The position numbers were made by a program, and so were the translations under genes. From Deltaproteobacteria bacterium (GTDB taxonomy: Bacteria > Desulfobacterota > Desulfuromonadia > Geobacterales > Pseudopelobacteraceae), in contig JAFLLC010000029.1 of the NCBI GenBank assembly GCA_019162745.1, forward strand, positions 142,810-206,809: a stretch of DNA of 64,000 nucleotides. The letters run 5' to 3'. Shown in pieces: positions 17,935 through 26,464 of this stretch; positions within the stretch are counted from its first letter, which is position 1; every line of letters starts with the position of its first letter. Under the pieces are notes generated by a model. It was not told where the DNA came from, ran no database searches, and saw only the letters and a list, made by a program, of their open reading frames with translations.

Positions 17935-18372
17935 ATGATATCACCTTCAACTCTCACTGTTACCTGGCTGAAGCCCGACATTGAAGAGGAACGCTGGGAG
18001 TATTTTAATCATCCGGCCAAACAGGAGTGGTATAGATCCCATGCGGTCACCTGGGAGCAGATTGTTTCCGCTTTTGACGGTGGGAGGTTGGTTCCTTATC
18101 CTCGAGCCTATACAATCGGTGAAATTCCGGTTACGCTTTCATATCACAGCTATGAAGAGTATCTGGTCTACCTTGCCCGGGCGAAGCGGGGCTACCGGAA
18201 AAATTATTCCCGGATGGAGGATGCGTTGCAGAGTGCCGGTTCGCTGGCTCTCAAGGCACCGATAATTCTCTGCAGCGGCGGGGAGGGAATCCTCTTCTCC
18301 GGTTACCGGAGGCTCTGTCTCGGGTGGAATTACGGTATGACCCCTTATGCGTGGTTTGTTCGGCTTGGATAG
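17935..18372 (+). CDS. Small protein with ParB/sulfiredoxin-like C-terminal motif
   Basis: This 145-residue protein is not recognised as a named family. The C-terminal part, PIILCSGGEGILFSGYRRL followed by LGWNYGMTPYAWFVRL (about 105-145), resembles the ParB/sulfiredoxin fold core, where G-x-R-R-L is the nucleotide-binding signature (compare DGHRRL in ParB). The N-terminal half is rich in W, Y and charged residues, with no signal peptide or membrane segment. It sits between two ABC-F genes, 42 bp before the second. A terminator lies upstream, so it probably has its own promoter. Function is unknown; a CTPase- or nuclease-like role is only an inference from the motif. Confidence 0.6.
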   Translation: MISPSTLTVTWLKPDIEEERWEYFNHPAKQEWYRSHAVTWEQIVSAFDGGRLVPYPRAYTIGEIPVTLSYHSYEEYLVYLARAKRGYRKNYSRMEDALQSAGSLALKAPIILCSGGEGILFSGYRRLCLGWNYGMTPYAWFVRLG

Positions 18373-18414
18373 CTTAGATGTTTTTTATTTATATTAATCA
18401 GGGAGTTTTACGAG

Positions 18415-20049
18415 ATGGTTCAGTTGACAAATATATACAAACAGCACGGCTCACAGATTCTGTTTCGCGACGCGAGCTGTCAAATACTCCCCGGAACGCA
18501 TACCGGACTGGTCGGTCCTAACGGCGCCGGGAAAACGACGGTATTTCGTCTCATAGCCGGAGAGGAAGAGCCGGATGCAGGTGAGGTGATCCTGCCCAAA
18601 AACAAAACGATCGGCTATTTTTCCCAGGAAGTCGGAGAAATGTCAGGGCGGTCGGCACTTGAGGAGGTTATGGCGACCTGCGGCTCAACCGTGCGTCTGG
18701 CGGCAGAGATGAAGGAGATGGAGGCGGCAATGTGCGAGCCGCAGTCCGATGATGCAATGGCTGCCCTGCTGGAACGTTATGGCACCGCTGTTGAAGAGTT
18801 TGAGCATATGGAGGGGTATGATCTTGATTCGCGCGCCCAGGCTGTACTAACCGGCCTCGGGATCGGCCCTGACCGCTACAATCATCCGGTTGAGTCGTTT
18901 AGCGGCGGTTGGAAGATGCGCATCGCCCTGGCCAGTATCCTGACCTTCAAGCCGGATGTACTGCTGCTTGATGAACCTACCAACCACCTTGATGTCGAAT
19001 CGATTGTCTGGCTGGAGGAGTGGCTTTCCAGTGAATTCAAAGGGGCGCTCCTGATGACCAGCCATGATCGTGATTTTATGAACCGGGTTGTTACCAGGGT
19101 TATTGAGGTGGCCAATACGGCTGTCACGACCTATGGCGGAAATTATGATTTCTACGAACGTGAACGGGACATCCGCCTCGAACAGCTGATCGCTTCACAC
19201 AAGCGTCAGCAGGATATGCTGGCCAAGGAAGAAGAGTTTATCGCCCGCTTCGCCGCCCGCGCTTCCCATGCCGCCCAAGTGCAATCCCGGGTCAAAAAAC
19301 TGGAAAAAATTGAGCGGATCGAGATCCCGGCCGAAGAGAGAACAGTACGTTTCGGTTTTGCCGAACCACCTCGGAGCGGCGATGATGTGGCCGCTTTTGA
19401 AGGTCTCGGCAAGGTCTGGCTGACGCCTGACGGGGAGGAAAAACCGGTTTTCCACGGCGTGACCGGCATGGTGAAGCGTCTGAACAAGATCGCCGTCGTC
19501 GGTGTGAATGGCGCCGGTAAATCGACCTTACTCAAGATCATGGCGGGACAGATCGAAGCAACCGTTGGCAGCATGACAATCGGCGCCAATGTCGAGATCG
19601 GCTATTTCAGCCAGCACGCCATGGAACTGCTGGATCCCAGGAAGACCATCTTTGAAACCATGCAGGATTATATGCCGCTCGCCACCATCGGACAGATACG
19701 CAACCTGCTTGGCGCATTCCTCTTTTCGGGTGACTCCGTAGAAAAACGTATCGAAAACCTCTCGGGCGGCGAGAAGAGCAGGGTGGTGCTGGCTACTATT
19801 CTGGCCCGTCCGGTCAATTTTCTGGTTCTTGACGAACCGACGAACCACTTGGATATCCGCTCCCGCGAGATGCTCCTTGAAACCCTCAAAAACTTCGGCG
19901 GGACGATCGTGCTGGTCAGTCACGACCGGCATTTCCTCCGTTTGCTGGTTGATCGGGTTTTTGAGGTTGATCATGGCGAGATGCTGGTGTATGAAGGGAA
20001 CTATGATTATTACCTGTCGAAGAGTCACCATACGGCAGGCTGCAGGTAA
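18415..20049 (+). CDS. ABC-F family ATPase (translation factor type)
   Basis: This 544-residue protein has two complete ATP-binding cassettes. NBD1 carries GPNGAGKTT at about 34-42, an FSGGWKMR signature and LLLDEPTNHLD. NBD2 carries GVNGAGKST, LSGGEKSR and LVLDEPTNHLD. The inter-domain linker (about 240-310) is charged and helical as in ribosome-binding ABC-F proteins. It belongs to the same superfamily as the protein at 16228 but to a different branch (YheS/Uup-like order), with both P-loops intact. The expected role is relief of stalled or misfolded ribosomal states, not transport. The start ATG follows GGGAG. The small basic protein downstream may be in the same transcript. Confidence 0.88.
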   Translation: MVQLTNIYKQHGSQILFRDASCQILPGTHTGLVGPNGAGKTTVFRLIAGEEEPDAGEVILPKNKTIGYFSQEVGEMSGRSALEEVMATCGSTVRLAAEMKEMEAAMCEPQSDDAMAALLERYGTAVEEFEHMEGYDLDSRAQAVLTGLGIGPDRYNHPVESFSGGWKMRIALASILTFKPDVLLLDEPTNHLDVESIVWLEEWLSSEFKGALLMTSHDRDFMNRVVTRVIEVANTAVTTYGGNYDFYERERDIRLEQLIASHKRQQDMLAKEEEFIARFAARASHAAQVQSRVKKLEKIERIEIPAEERTVRFGFAEPPRSGDDVAAFEGLGKVWLTPDGEEKPVFHGVTGMVKRLNKIAVVGVNGAGKSTLLKIMAGQIEATVGSMTIGANVEIGYFSQHAMELLDPRKTIFETMQDYMPLATIGQIRNLLGAFLFSGDSVEKRIENLSGGEKSRVVLATILARPVNFLVLDEPTNHLDIRSREMLLETLKNFGGTIVLVSHDRHFLRLLVDRVFEVDHGEMLVYEGNYDYYLSKSHHTAGCR

Positions 20050-20104
20050 AACTATGCAATAAATACTACACCAACTGGATTTGGAAATAAAAGGAGAAAT
20101 GAAC

Positions 20105-20281
20105 ATGGCCAAGCCGAATTATTCTTTTGAAAAGCGCAAGAAAGAGCTGGATCGTCAGAAGAAGAAGGATGAAAAGAAGGCGCGCAAGGGTGAACAAAAT
20201 GCAGACGGGACCGAAGTCACTGAAGGTGCTGAAGTAACGGAAAGCACTGAAGAGGCGGAAAAAGCTCCCGAGGAAGCGTAA
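20105..20281 (+). CDS. Small highly charged conserved-type protein
   Basis: The 58-residue protein starts at ATG 20105, 8 nt after AAGGAG. The first half is very basic (MAKPNYSFEKRKKELDRQKK then more lysines) and the second half is acidic and Thr/Glu-rich. Small lysine-rich proteins with this N-terminal pattern occur in many proteobacteria and have no assigned function. It lies 55 bp after the second ABC-F gene and ends at a strong bidirectional terminator, so it is probably the last gene of that unit. The basic half could bind RNA, which is inference only. Confidence 0.6.
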   Translation: MAKPNYSFEKRKKELDRQKKKDEKKARKGEQNADGTEVTEGAEVTESTEEAEKAPEEA

Positions 20282-20331
20282 ATTAAAACTGCCATGTAAT
20301 ATCTTTTGTCCGGCATTGTATCGTTATTAAT

Positions 20332-20372
20332 ACAGCAAAGCCCTTTCTTTTCTAAAGAAAGGGCTTTGCTGT
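20332..20372. terminator. Perfect 19-bp hairpin, bidirectional terminator
   Basis: 20332-20350 is perfectly complementary to 20354-20372 with a 3-nt loop. It separates the convergent small charged gene (+) and the RNA helicase (-), ending 2 nt from the helicase stop codon. The stem's internal A and T runs supply U-rich 3' ends in both directions. Confidence 0.85.
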
Positions 20373-20374
20373 TT

Positions 20375-21763
20375 CTACAGCGATTCGGCGGCCTTGATAA
20401 CTGTCTGGTCACCGGCAGATTTTGGTTTTCTGCTGCGTCGGCGTGGTTTCTTTTTGACTTCTCCTTCGGTCGGTAGAACCGCTGCTGCCGGTTTGGCAAC
20501 CACCGCAGTTGCCTTTTTAAGCGGACGCGCTGCAGGGCGCCCGCCCTTATCATTGCCCCGGCCGGCACCAGGTTTGTCCCGTTTCAGATCCTGAACCCTT
20601 TTTGGCCGCGGTGTCCGCACATAATCGAGCACATACAGACTATCATCAGCCCACTCGGTGGGAATTTTGGTTTTAATATAACCTTCAATCGCTTCCAGAA
20701 AAAATGCGCCATCCTCATCGACCAGGGAAATCGCCTTACCTTCGGCTCCGGCACGCGCGGTCCGCCCGATGCGGTGGACATAATCCTCGCAATCCTGGGG
20801 TAAGTCATAATTGATGACATGGGAGACACCGTCAATGTGCAGGCCTCGTGATGCAACATCGGTTGCAATCAGAATCGGGAGCGTGCCGTCTTTGAAGTTG
20901 TCGAGGATTTTCATTCGCCTGCGCTGGTCAACGTCACCTGAAATGACTTTGCAGGGGAAATTATTCGCATTCAAGAGGTTATGCAGATGCTCCGCCTCCC
21001 GTTTGGTGTTCATGAATATCATGGTGCGTTCCATGCAGTCACGCCGCAGAATCCCGAGCAGTAGTGAAAATTTCTCTTTGCGGGAGCAGTGGAACAGGAG
21101 TTGCTCCACACGTTCGGCGGTCATTGTTTCCGGGGTTACCGAAACCCTGGTCGGTGAATTCATGAACTCGTAAGCTAGCTCCATGACCCGGGGGTTGAGA
21201 GTCGCTGAAAACATCATGTTCTGTCGTTTTTCAAATGGCGGTAGTTTACGGAGGATAAAACGGAGATCGGCAATGAATCCGAGATCAAACATACGGTCAG
21301 CCTCGTCAATTACCAGCACCTCAATATCTTTCAGGCTGTAGATCTTCTGCTTGAGGTAATCGATCAAACGTCCCGGAGTTCCAACGATAATATCGGCGCC
21401 GTCCAGCAGGGCGTTCTTCTGTTTCATATAATCAACACCGCCATAAATAGCCTGAACGGCGAAACCGCAGTGGACTCCAAGTTGTTTTGCATCCGCTTCG
21501 ATCTGAATAACAAGTTCGCGGGTTGGCGCCAGAATCAAGGCTCGTGGTCTGCCGACAGGATGGTCATTTGCCAGCAGTCGGGTGAAAAGTGAAATCAGAA
21601 AGGCGGCTGTTTTGCCGGTTCCGGTTTGTGCCTGACCGGCGATGTCAATCCCCTTTAGTGTCGTTGGCAGGGTTTGTTCCTGAATCGGGGTACAGATGCT
21701 AAAACCGGTCTCGGCAATGCCGCGAAGCACCTGTTCGGGAATCGGAAGTTCGTCAAATCGCAT
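20375..21763 (-). CDS. rhlB: DEAD-box RNA helicase, RhlB-like
   Basis: About 462 residues start at ATG 21763, which has AAGGAA upstream. The helicase core shows the Q motif (CTPIQEQ), Walker A AQTGTGKT, DEAD in VIDEADRMFDLGF, SAT, and the C-terminal HRIGRTARAG motif. The DRMFDLGF and YDLPQDCEDYVHRIGRT segments are most like RhlB. The last ~80 residues are a basic, Pro/Ala/Lys-rich tail typical of RNA-binding extensions. DEAD-box helicases of this type unwind short RNA duplexes in mRNA decay or ribosome assembly. It is transcribed alone on the minus strand. RhlE-type assignment cannot be excluded. Confidence 0.88.
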   Translation of the reverse strand: MRFDELPIPEQVLRGIAETGFSICTPIQEQTLPTTLKGIDIAGQAQTGTGKTAAFLISLFTRLLANDHPVGRPRALILAPTRELVIQIEADAKQLGVHCGFAVQAIYGGVDYMKQKNALLDGADIIVGTPGRLIDYLKQKIYSLKDIEVLVIDEADRMFDLGFIADLRFILRKLPPFEKRQNMMFSATLNPRVMELAYEFMNSPTRVSVTPETMTAERVEQLLFHCSRKEKFSLLLGILRRDCMERTMIFMNTKREAEHLHNLLNANNFPCKVISGDVDQRRRMKILDNFKDGTLPILIATDVASRGLHIDGVSHVINYDLPQDCEDYVHRIGRTARAGAEGKAISLVDEDGAFFLEAIEGYIKTKIPTEWADDSLYVLDYVRTPRPKRVQDLKRDKPGAGRGNDKGGRPAARPLKKATAVVAKPAAAVLPTEGEVKKKPRRRSRKPKSAGDQTVIKAAESL

Positions 21764-21888
21764 ATTATTTCCTTTATTTTGCATCTTATTATAACAATTT
21801 ATCACCATATACCGTGCTGACACGTCTGGCAATGTAAACATGAAGCAGTCTCACTCATAAACAGCCATAAACCCTTGCCAGAAATGCT

Positions 21889-21918
21889 TTGACAAAGCGG
21901 AAGCCATTCAATTACTAT
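21889..21918 (+). promoter_or_regulatory. sigma70-type promoter for ispB
   Basis: TTGACA (21889-21894) and TACTAT (21913-21918) are separated by 18 nt, ending 31 bp before the ispB start. Confidence 0.5.
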
Positions 21919-21949
21919 GGCACGAATTTACCTATAAGGATGTAATCTC

Positions 21950-22918
21950 ATGCAGGCAGCACTTGCCATTATCGGCGAAGATCTAAAACTGGTTGAACAG
22001 CAGTTCCGTAAAGATCTGCAATCTGATGTGCCACTTATTCGGAAAGTCGGGGAGTACGTTCTCTCCAGCGGCGGCAAGCGTGTCCGCCCGGCACTGCTGC
22101 TGTTGGCCGCCCGCTTGAGTGACTATGCTGGTGACAAGGCTGTGCCGCTGGCAAGTGTAATTGAGTTCATTCATACGGCCACCCTGCTGCATGACGACGT
22201 TGTCGACAGTGCTACGCTGCGTCGTGGTCTCGCTTCAGCCAATACTCTCTGGGGTAATGAAGCCTCGGTACTTGTTGGTGATTTTCTGTTTTCAAAATCA
22301 TTTTCTCTCATGGTAAATGTTGGCAGTCTTGATATACTGCGGGTCCTTTCCGATGCGACGACGGTGATCGCAGAGGGCGAGGTCATGCAGCTGCTCTGCA
22401 CGGGTGAACTGGATCTGACTGAGGAGCGATACATTAAAGTCGTCCGCTCCAAAACAGCTATTCTGATGTCTGCTGCCTGTGAAGCGGGGGCTATTCTCGG
22501 CGCGGCAGTCCCGAATCAACAGCAGGCTTTGGCCGATTTCGGCATGGATCTCGGCATCGCATTCCAATTGATGGATGATATACTTGATTATACAGCCACC
22601 GAGGAAGAGTTCGGCAAGTGCATCGGGCATGATCTTGAAGAGGGAAAGATTACGCTGCCGCTGATCCATACTCTTAAACAGTGCAGCGATTCTGAGCATG
22701 CGGTGATTGCTGCAGTTGTTGAAAAGGATGAAATGTCGCTGGATGACTTTCGTGCTGTTTCCGGCATTGTTAAGCAGTACGGCGGTATTGCCTATACAGT
22801 TGAGGCTGCCCACTCTTACATAAACCGCTGCAAGGGCCATCTGGATCTGTTTTCGCCATCACCGGTGCGCGATGCTCTGCTCAGTCTGTCTGAATATATT
22901 GTAACGCGCAGCAAATAA
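21950..22918 (+). CDS. ispB: Trans-polyprenyl diphosphate synthase (octaprenyl/quinone side chain type)
   Basis: The 322-residue enzyme has both aspartate-rich motifs of chain-elongating prenyltransferases: DDVVD after LLHD (near residue 82-86) and DDILDY (near 210). GGKRVRP near residue 45 is the diphosphate-binding region. It extends FPP with IPP units to make the side chain of menaquinone, the respiratory quinone expected here. Chain length cannot be fixed by eye. A clear ribosome site (AAGGATG) precedes ATG 21950. A GC-rich hairpin (22926-22960 region) follows, then a thioredoxin-like lipoprotein. Confidence 0.9.
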   Translation: MQAALAIIGEDLKLVEQQFRKDLQSDVPLIRKVGEYVLSSGGKRVRPALLLLAARLSDYAGDKAVPLASVIEFIHTATLLHDDVVDSATLRRGLASANTLWGNEASVLVGDFLFSKSFSLMVNVGSLDILRVLSDATTVIAEGEVMQLLCTGELDLTEERYIKVVRSKTAILMSAACEAGAILGAAVPNQQQALADFGMDLGIAFQLMDDILDYTATEEEFGKCIGHDLEEGKITLPLIHTLKQCSDSEHAVIAAVVEKDEMSLDDFRAVSGIVKQYGGIAYTVEAAHSYINRCKGHLDLFSPSPVRDALLSLSEYIVTRSK

Positions 22919-22979
22919 CCATCCCCCTCGACCCCTCCTTGAAATGGAAGGAGGAAGTTCTTAAATTACCGGAGGTTTC

Positions 22980-23519
22980 ATGCATCGGATTATTTTCCTT
23001 TTTATAGCTTGTCTGTTCCTGTCTCTGAACGCCTGTTCCAAAACAGATTCGCCCAATTCGCCCAATTTGCCCAAAATGGGCGCAGTTGCAAAAGAAAAGA
23101 GTCCTGCGCCGGATGTTTCTGTCATATCGCTTGCCAATGGGAGTAATCTGAAGTTATCAGATCTTAAAGGCAAAGTTGTGTTGCTTAATTTCTGGGCGAC
23201 CTGGTGCCCCCCCTGCCGTGAAGAGATCCCCTCCATGATGAAGCTGAACACCTTTATGACCGGTAAACCGTTTCAGATGGTGGCGATTTCGGTTGATGAA
23301 GGGGGCAAGCCGGCTATTGAATCGTACTTCAAGGAGTCCGGTTTTTCGCTTCCTACCTACCTTGATGAAAGTGGCGCTTCAGCCAAATCCTATGGTGTTA
23401 CCGGGATTCCTGAATCATTTATTATCGACAAACAGGGTGTAATAGTCAAAAAAGTCATAGGCGGATTCGCCTGGGATTCCCCTGAAACTGTCTCATTTAT
23501 TGAATCGTTGATGAAATAG
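22980..23519 (+). CDS. TlpA/ResA-like thioredoxin-fold lipoprotein
   Basis: The 179-residue protein has a lipoprotein signal peptide ending at LNAC (Cys19), then a thioredoxin fold with the active site WATWCPPC, C76 and C79. TlpA/ResA proteins reduce disulfides on the periplasmic face, typically in apocytochrome c during haem attachment. The gene is followed 8 bp later by ccdA, which passes electrons across the membrane to such thioredoxins, so the pair makes functional sense in an organism rich in c-type cytochromes. Ribosome site GGAGG lies 4 nt before ATG 22980. Confidence 0.9.
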   Translation: MHRIIFLFIACLFLSLNACSKTDSPNSPNLPKMGAVAKEKSPAPDVSVISLANGSNLKLSDLKGKVVLLNFWATWCPPCREEIPSMMKLNTFMTGKPFQMVAISVDEGGKPAIESYFKESGFSLPTYLDESGASAKSYGVTGIPESFIIDKQGVIVKKVIGGFAWDSPETVSFIESLMK

Positions 23520-23527
23520 GGAGCCCC

Positions 23528-24259
23528 ATGAGTGGTCATGAAGTAACCTATATAGGGGCCTTTATTGCCGGCCTTCTGTCGTTTCTCTCGCCCTGTGTGT
23601 TTCCGCTGATACCTTCCTATATTATGTATATCACCGGCATTTCTTATGCGGATATGCAGGAAGAGCACCCTTCGCACATCATCCGTCAAAAAGCGATTCT
23701 TCACTCATTGTGTTTTATCTGCGGCTTTACAGCGGTGTTCGTCCTGCTGGGCGCCTCTGCAACATATATCGGATCATTCCTCTCTGCGAACGCCATCATC
23801 ATCAGAAAAGTCGGCGGTGTGCTTCTGGTACTGCTCGGCCTTCATGTCACCGGCCTCATTCCCCTCAAGTTTCTGCTGGGTGAAAAAAGGGTTAACATCA
23901 AGCATAAGCCAGCCGGTTACGCCGGAAGTTTTCTTGTCGGCCTTGCGTTCGCCGCCGGTTGGACCCCTTGTATAGGGCCGATACTCGCCGCGATACTGGC
24001 AGTTGCTGCAACCGAGGAGAGCGTGTATCAGGGGATTTTGCTCCTGTTGCTATACTCTATGGGTTTGGGCGTGCCTTTCTTCCTTTCGGCGCTTGCCATG
24101 AACAGATTTATGGCTGTATTCAACCGCTTTAAAAAGTTTATTCACGTATTTGAAATCATTACCGGAATTCTTCTGATGGTGGTCGGTGTGCTGATCTACA
24201 CCAACTGGCTTTCACGTCTTTCCGGTTATGTGACGTATTTTTACAAGGGATTTGAGTGA
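23528..24259 (+). CDS. ccdA: CcdA/DsbD-type transmembrane electron carrier
   Basis: The 243-residue protein has six predicted transmembrane helices. The two redox cysteines, C23 in LSPCVFPLIP and C148 in WTPCIGPIL, sit in the pseudo-symmetric positions of CcdA. It carries reducing equivalents from cytoplasmic thioredoxin to periplasmic thioredoxin-like proteins for cytochrome c maturation. It is tightly linked to the TlpA-like lipoprotein upstream. The stop overlaps the GTG start of the next gene by 4 bp (GTGA), indicating one operon. Confidence 0.92.
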   Translation: MSGHEVTYIGAFIAGLLSFLSPCVFPLIPSYIMYITGISYADMQEEHPSHIIRQKAILHSLCFICGFTAVFVLLGASATYIGSFLSANAIIIRKVGGVLLVLLGLHVTGLIPLKFLLGEKRVNIKHKPAGYAGSFLVGLAFAAGWTPCIGPILAAILAVAATEESVYQGILLLLLYSMGLGVPFFLSALAMNRFMAVFNRFKKFIHVFEIITGILLMVVGVLIYTNWLSRLSGYVTYFYKGFE

Positions 24260-24687
24260 AGGCCCACCGCGCTCCACATTCAATTCAGCTGGCTGTCTCG
24301 CAACTTGTAGTAACTGAAGCTTTTTATGCCGGTATTTTGGAACTGCCGGTACGGCGTTCATTTACCTCGAAAGGTGCGCCGGATCATCTGGTCATCGATA
24401 TGGATGGCATGGCGATTGTTTTTGTGGAGGAGGCTGATGTTATCAAGGCCCACCCGGTGCTTGAATCTCGTTTCAGCATGTTTCCGCGCGGCATAGGTGT
24501 CACGCTCCATTTTGAAGTCGTCGATATAGAGGATATTCGTGACGCTATCATGGAGGAAGGGCTTGAGGTTCTCTACCCGCTGGAAATCAGACCATATGGC
24601 GTCAAGGAGATGTGGTGCTTCGATCCGGACGGTTATCTGATCGTCCTTGACGAATCGATACCGGTACAAAATAAGGTTGGGCTGTAG
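24256..24687 (+). CDS. VOC-superfamily (glyoxalase/bleomycin-resistance) protein
   Basis: The 143-residue protein has the two beta-alpha-beta-beta-beta modules of the vicinal oxygen chelate fold: HSIQLAVSQ at the start and LHFEVVD in the second half, ending in CFDPDGYLIVLDES. It starts at GTG 24256, overlapping the ccdA stop. The family includes glyoxalases, dioxygenases and resistance proteins; no specific substrate can be named. Its position at the end of the thioredoxin/CcdA operon does not suggest an obvious shared job. Confidence 0.78.
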   Translation: MKAHRAPHSIQLAVSQLVVTEAFYAGILELPVRRSFTSKGAPDHLVIDMDGMAIVFVEEADVIKAHPVLESRFSMFPRGIGVTLHFEVVDIEDIRDAIMEEGLEVLYPLEIRPYGVKEMWCFDPDGYLIVLDESIPVQNKVGL

Positions 24688-24747
24688 CTCAGCCTTTTGT
24701 TTTTGGCAAATGATTACGTAATTCCAGATAAAAGTCGGGACTAAACT

Positions 24748-25017
24748 ATGAGTGAAATGATTTTTCTGCTGCTGCTTTTCGGTCTTCCGGCCGCCATAGG
24801 ATTCAAATATGCGCTATCCAGAGGGAAAAATCCCTTGCTGTGGGGGTTGTTGTCCGGGGTCTTTCCGTTTTTTCTGGTGGTTCTCCATTTCCATAAACCG
24901 ACCCATGAAATACGCGGGCATTTCCGGAAGTGCACCACATGCGGCAGGACTTTTCCTTGGAAAGATTCTGTCTGCAAATACTGCGGTACAGCTATTGCCG
25001 ATTCGGAAACAATTTAA
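24748..25017 (+). CDS. Small membrane protein with C-terminal zinc ribbon
   Basis: The 89-residue protein has two hydrophobic segments (about 3-20 and 29-46) followed by a zinc-ribbon-like sequence with CTTCG and CKYCG at about 63-84. The function is not recognised. Small membrane-anchored zinc-ribbon proteins of this type are usually annotated as hypothetical. The ribosome site is weak. It lies alone between the VOC gene and fbp, with about 135 bp before fbp. Confidence 0.6.
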   Translation: MSEMIFLLLLFGLPAAIGFKYALSRGKNPLLWGLLSGVFPFFLVVLHFHKPTHEIRGHFRKCTTCGRTFPWKDSVCKYCGTAIADSETI

Positions 25018-25152
25018 TTCAGATCACAGGAACTTTCCACGTCCTGTTAAATATTTATCCGCCCCGAAATATATTTTTACTCTTGCTAAAACAGGCACTT
25101 TTCAGTATGTTTATCGCATCAAAATGCTCATTTAATTTAATCCGGAGGAAGC

Positions 25153-26097
25153 ATGCCCAGCCAGCCAGGGAAGACTAAATTTCAGATTGATCTGCGTCAG
25201 CATCTGCGTGACCAGAACATCAGCGGCAATCTTGTCCACCTTATATGTGAAATTGCCGAAGCAAGCAAATATGTGATCAACGCAGTGCGAACTGGAGAAC
25301 TGGGTGTCGCCGGTACTTCCAATCTGTACGGCGAAGAGCAGCTTGCCCTTGATGTCCTTTCCGATCGTATTCTGCGCAAACGGCTGCAGCATTCAGGGGT
25401 TGTCTGCAACATCGCATCCGAAGAAATGGATAATATATTTCAGGTTTCCAGCAACCCGCAGGGGATGTTTTCGGTTGCCTACGACCCGCTGGACGGCTCT
25501 TCGCTGGTTGATGTCAATCTGGCGGTCGGCACCATTGTCGGCATCTATCAGGGTAATGATCTGCTTCAGCCCGGCAGAAAAATGGTCGGTTCCATTTATA
25601 TCCTGTACGGTCCCCGTGTCTCTTTGGTTTATTCGGTTGGTAAAGGGGTATTCGAGTTTACGATGAATCAGCTGATGGAATACACGCTTACCCGTGGAAA
25701 TATTCAGATGGAGCCGTGCGGCAATATTTATTCTCCCGGCGGCTTGCGCAAAAAATACAGTGAGGGCAATGAACGCTTTGTCCGCTATCTGGAAGATAAG
25801 GGTGCAAAACTGCGCTATTCCGGCGGGTTTGTGCCTGACTTCAATCAGATTCTTATGAAGGGGAAGGGGGTCTTCATGTATCCGGCGCTCAGCGATGCCC
25901 CGAATGGCAAGTTGCGTTTGCTGTATGAGCTCAACCCGATGGCGTTTCTGATCGAGCAGGCCGGGGGCGCCGCCACAAATGGTGAAATCCCGATCCTTGA
26001 TATTGTACCTGAAGGTCTTGAACAACGCTGTCCGGTATATATCGGCTGCAGAGAGGATGTTGCCAAGGCTGCGGAGTTTCTGAACGGTACCTGTTAA
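25153..26097 (+). CDS. fbp: Fructose-1,6-bisphosphatase, class I
   Basis: The 314-residue enzyme carries the class I signatures: the metal site region ASEEMD (about residue 92-97), YDPLDGSSLVDVN (about 112-124), and the C-terminal GGAATNGEIPILDIVP with the substrate-binding region before it. It hydrolyses fructose-1,6-bisphosphate to fructose-6-phosphate, the committed gluconeogenic step needed when growing on acetate or lactate. CGGAGG precedes ATG 25153. A small acidic protein follows 13 bp later. Confidence 0.93.
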   Translation: MPSQPGKTKFQIDLRQHLRDQNISGNLVHLICEIAEASKYVINAVRTGELGVAGTSNLYGEEQLALDVLSDRILRKRLQHSGVVCNIASEEMDNIFQVSSNPQGMFSVAYDPLDGSSLVDVNLAVGTIVGIYQGNDLLQPGRKMVGSIYILYGPRVSLVYSVGKGVFEFTMNQLMEYTLTRGNIQMEPCGNIYSPGGLRKKYSEGNERFVRYLEDKGAKLRYSGGFVPDFNQILMKGKGVFMYPALSDAPNGKLRLLYELNPMAFLIEQAGGAATNGEIPILDIVPEGLEQRCPVYIGCREDVAKAAEFLNGTC

Positions 26098-26110
26098 AGA
26101 GAAAAGCGTC

Positions 26111-26404
26111 ATGCATAATTCTGAACAAAAACCTGATATTCTGCCTCAGCGCCTTTGCAGTGAGATTCAGCTTTTCGACCTCTGTGATTTGGATTCGTGC
26201 AGTAACAGAAGCGGCCGTTACTGTACGGACTCCATTCTGCTGGGGCGTTTTGAAAGGATTGCAGAGAATGAGCTCCGGCTCCCGGATCGTTATACTGCAG
26301 AAGATATTGATGATGCGGAAGCGTATGACGGTGACCTGATTGATGAAGATGAAGATTCTATTGATGATTTGGATGGCGGGGAGGATGATTTTCGGGAAGA
26401 ATAG
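26111..26404 (+). CDS. Small Cys-motif protein with acidic tail
   Basis: This 97-residue protein has four cysteines spaced C16-x8-C25-x4-C30-x7-C38 within LCSEIQLFDLCDLDSC and RYC, followed by an almost entirely acidic C-terminus (about 65-97, rich in D/E). Similar short proteins are, to my recollection, recurrent in Geobacter genomes, but no function is assigned. The cysteine set could ligate zinc or an Fe-S cluster. The acidic tail might mimic nucleic acid or bind metal. It follows fbp by 13 bp and is likely co-transcribed. Confidence 0.6.
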   Translation: MHNSEQKPDILPQRLCSEIQLFDLCDLDSCSNRSGRYCTDSILLGRFERIAENELRLPDRYTAEDIDDAEAYDGDLIDEDEDSIDDLDGGEDDFREE

Positions 26405-26433
26405 TAGGGGGTCTTCTGCATAATGTCTACTAC

Positions 26434-26464
26434 GGGGTTCAGCTTAGGCTGGTCCCTTTTTTTT
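26434..26464 (+). terminator. Terminator at the end of the fbp unit
   Basis: GGGTTCAGC and GCTGGTCCC form a stem (one mismatch, one G-T pair) around TTAG, followed by eight T. The T run abuts the stop codon of the convergent HD-GYP gene. Confidence 0.6.

Noticed and set aside
22926..22960. CCTCCTT...AAGGAGG hairpin after ispB as a fourth copy of the dispersed repeat
   Set aside because: Only the general C-rich/G-rich character is shared; it lacks the CCCAGAGGG and CTCCCTTTAGG landmarks.
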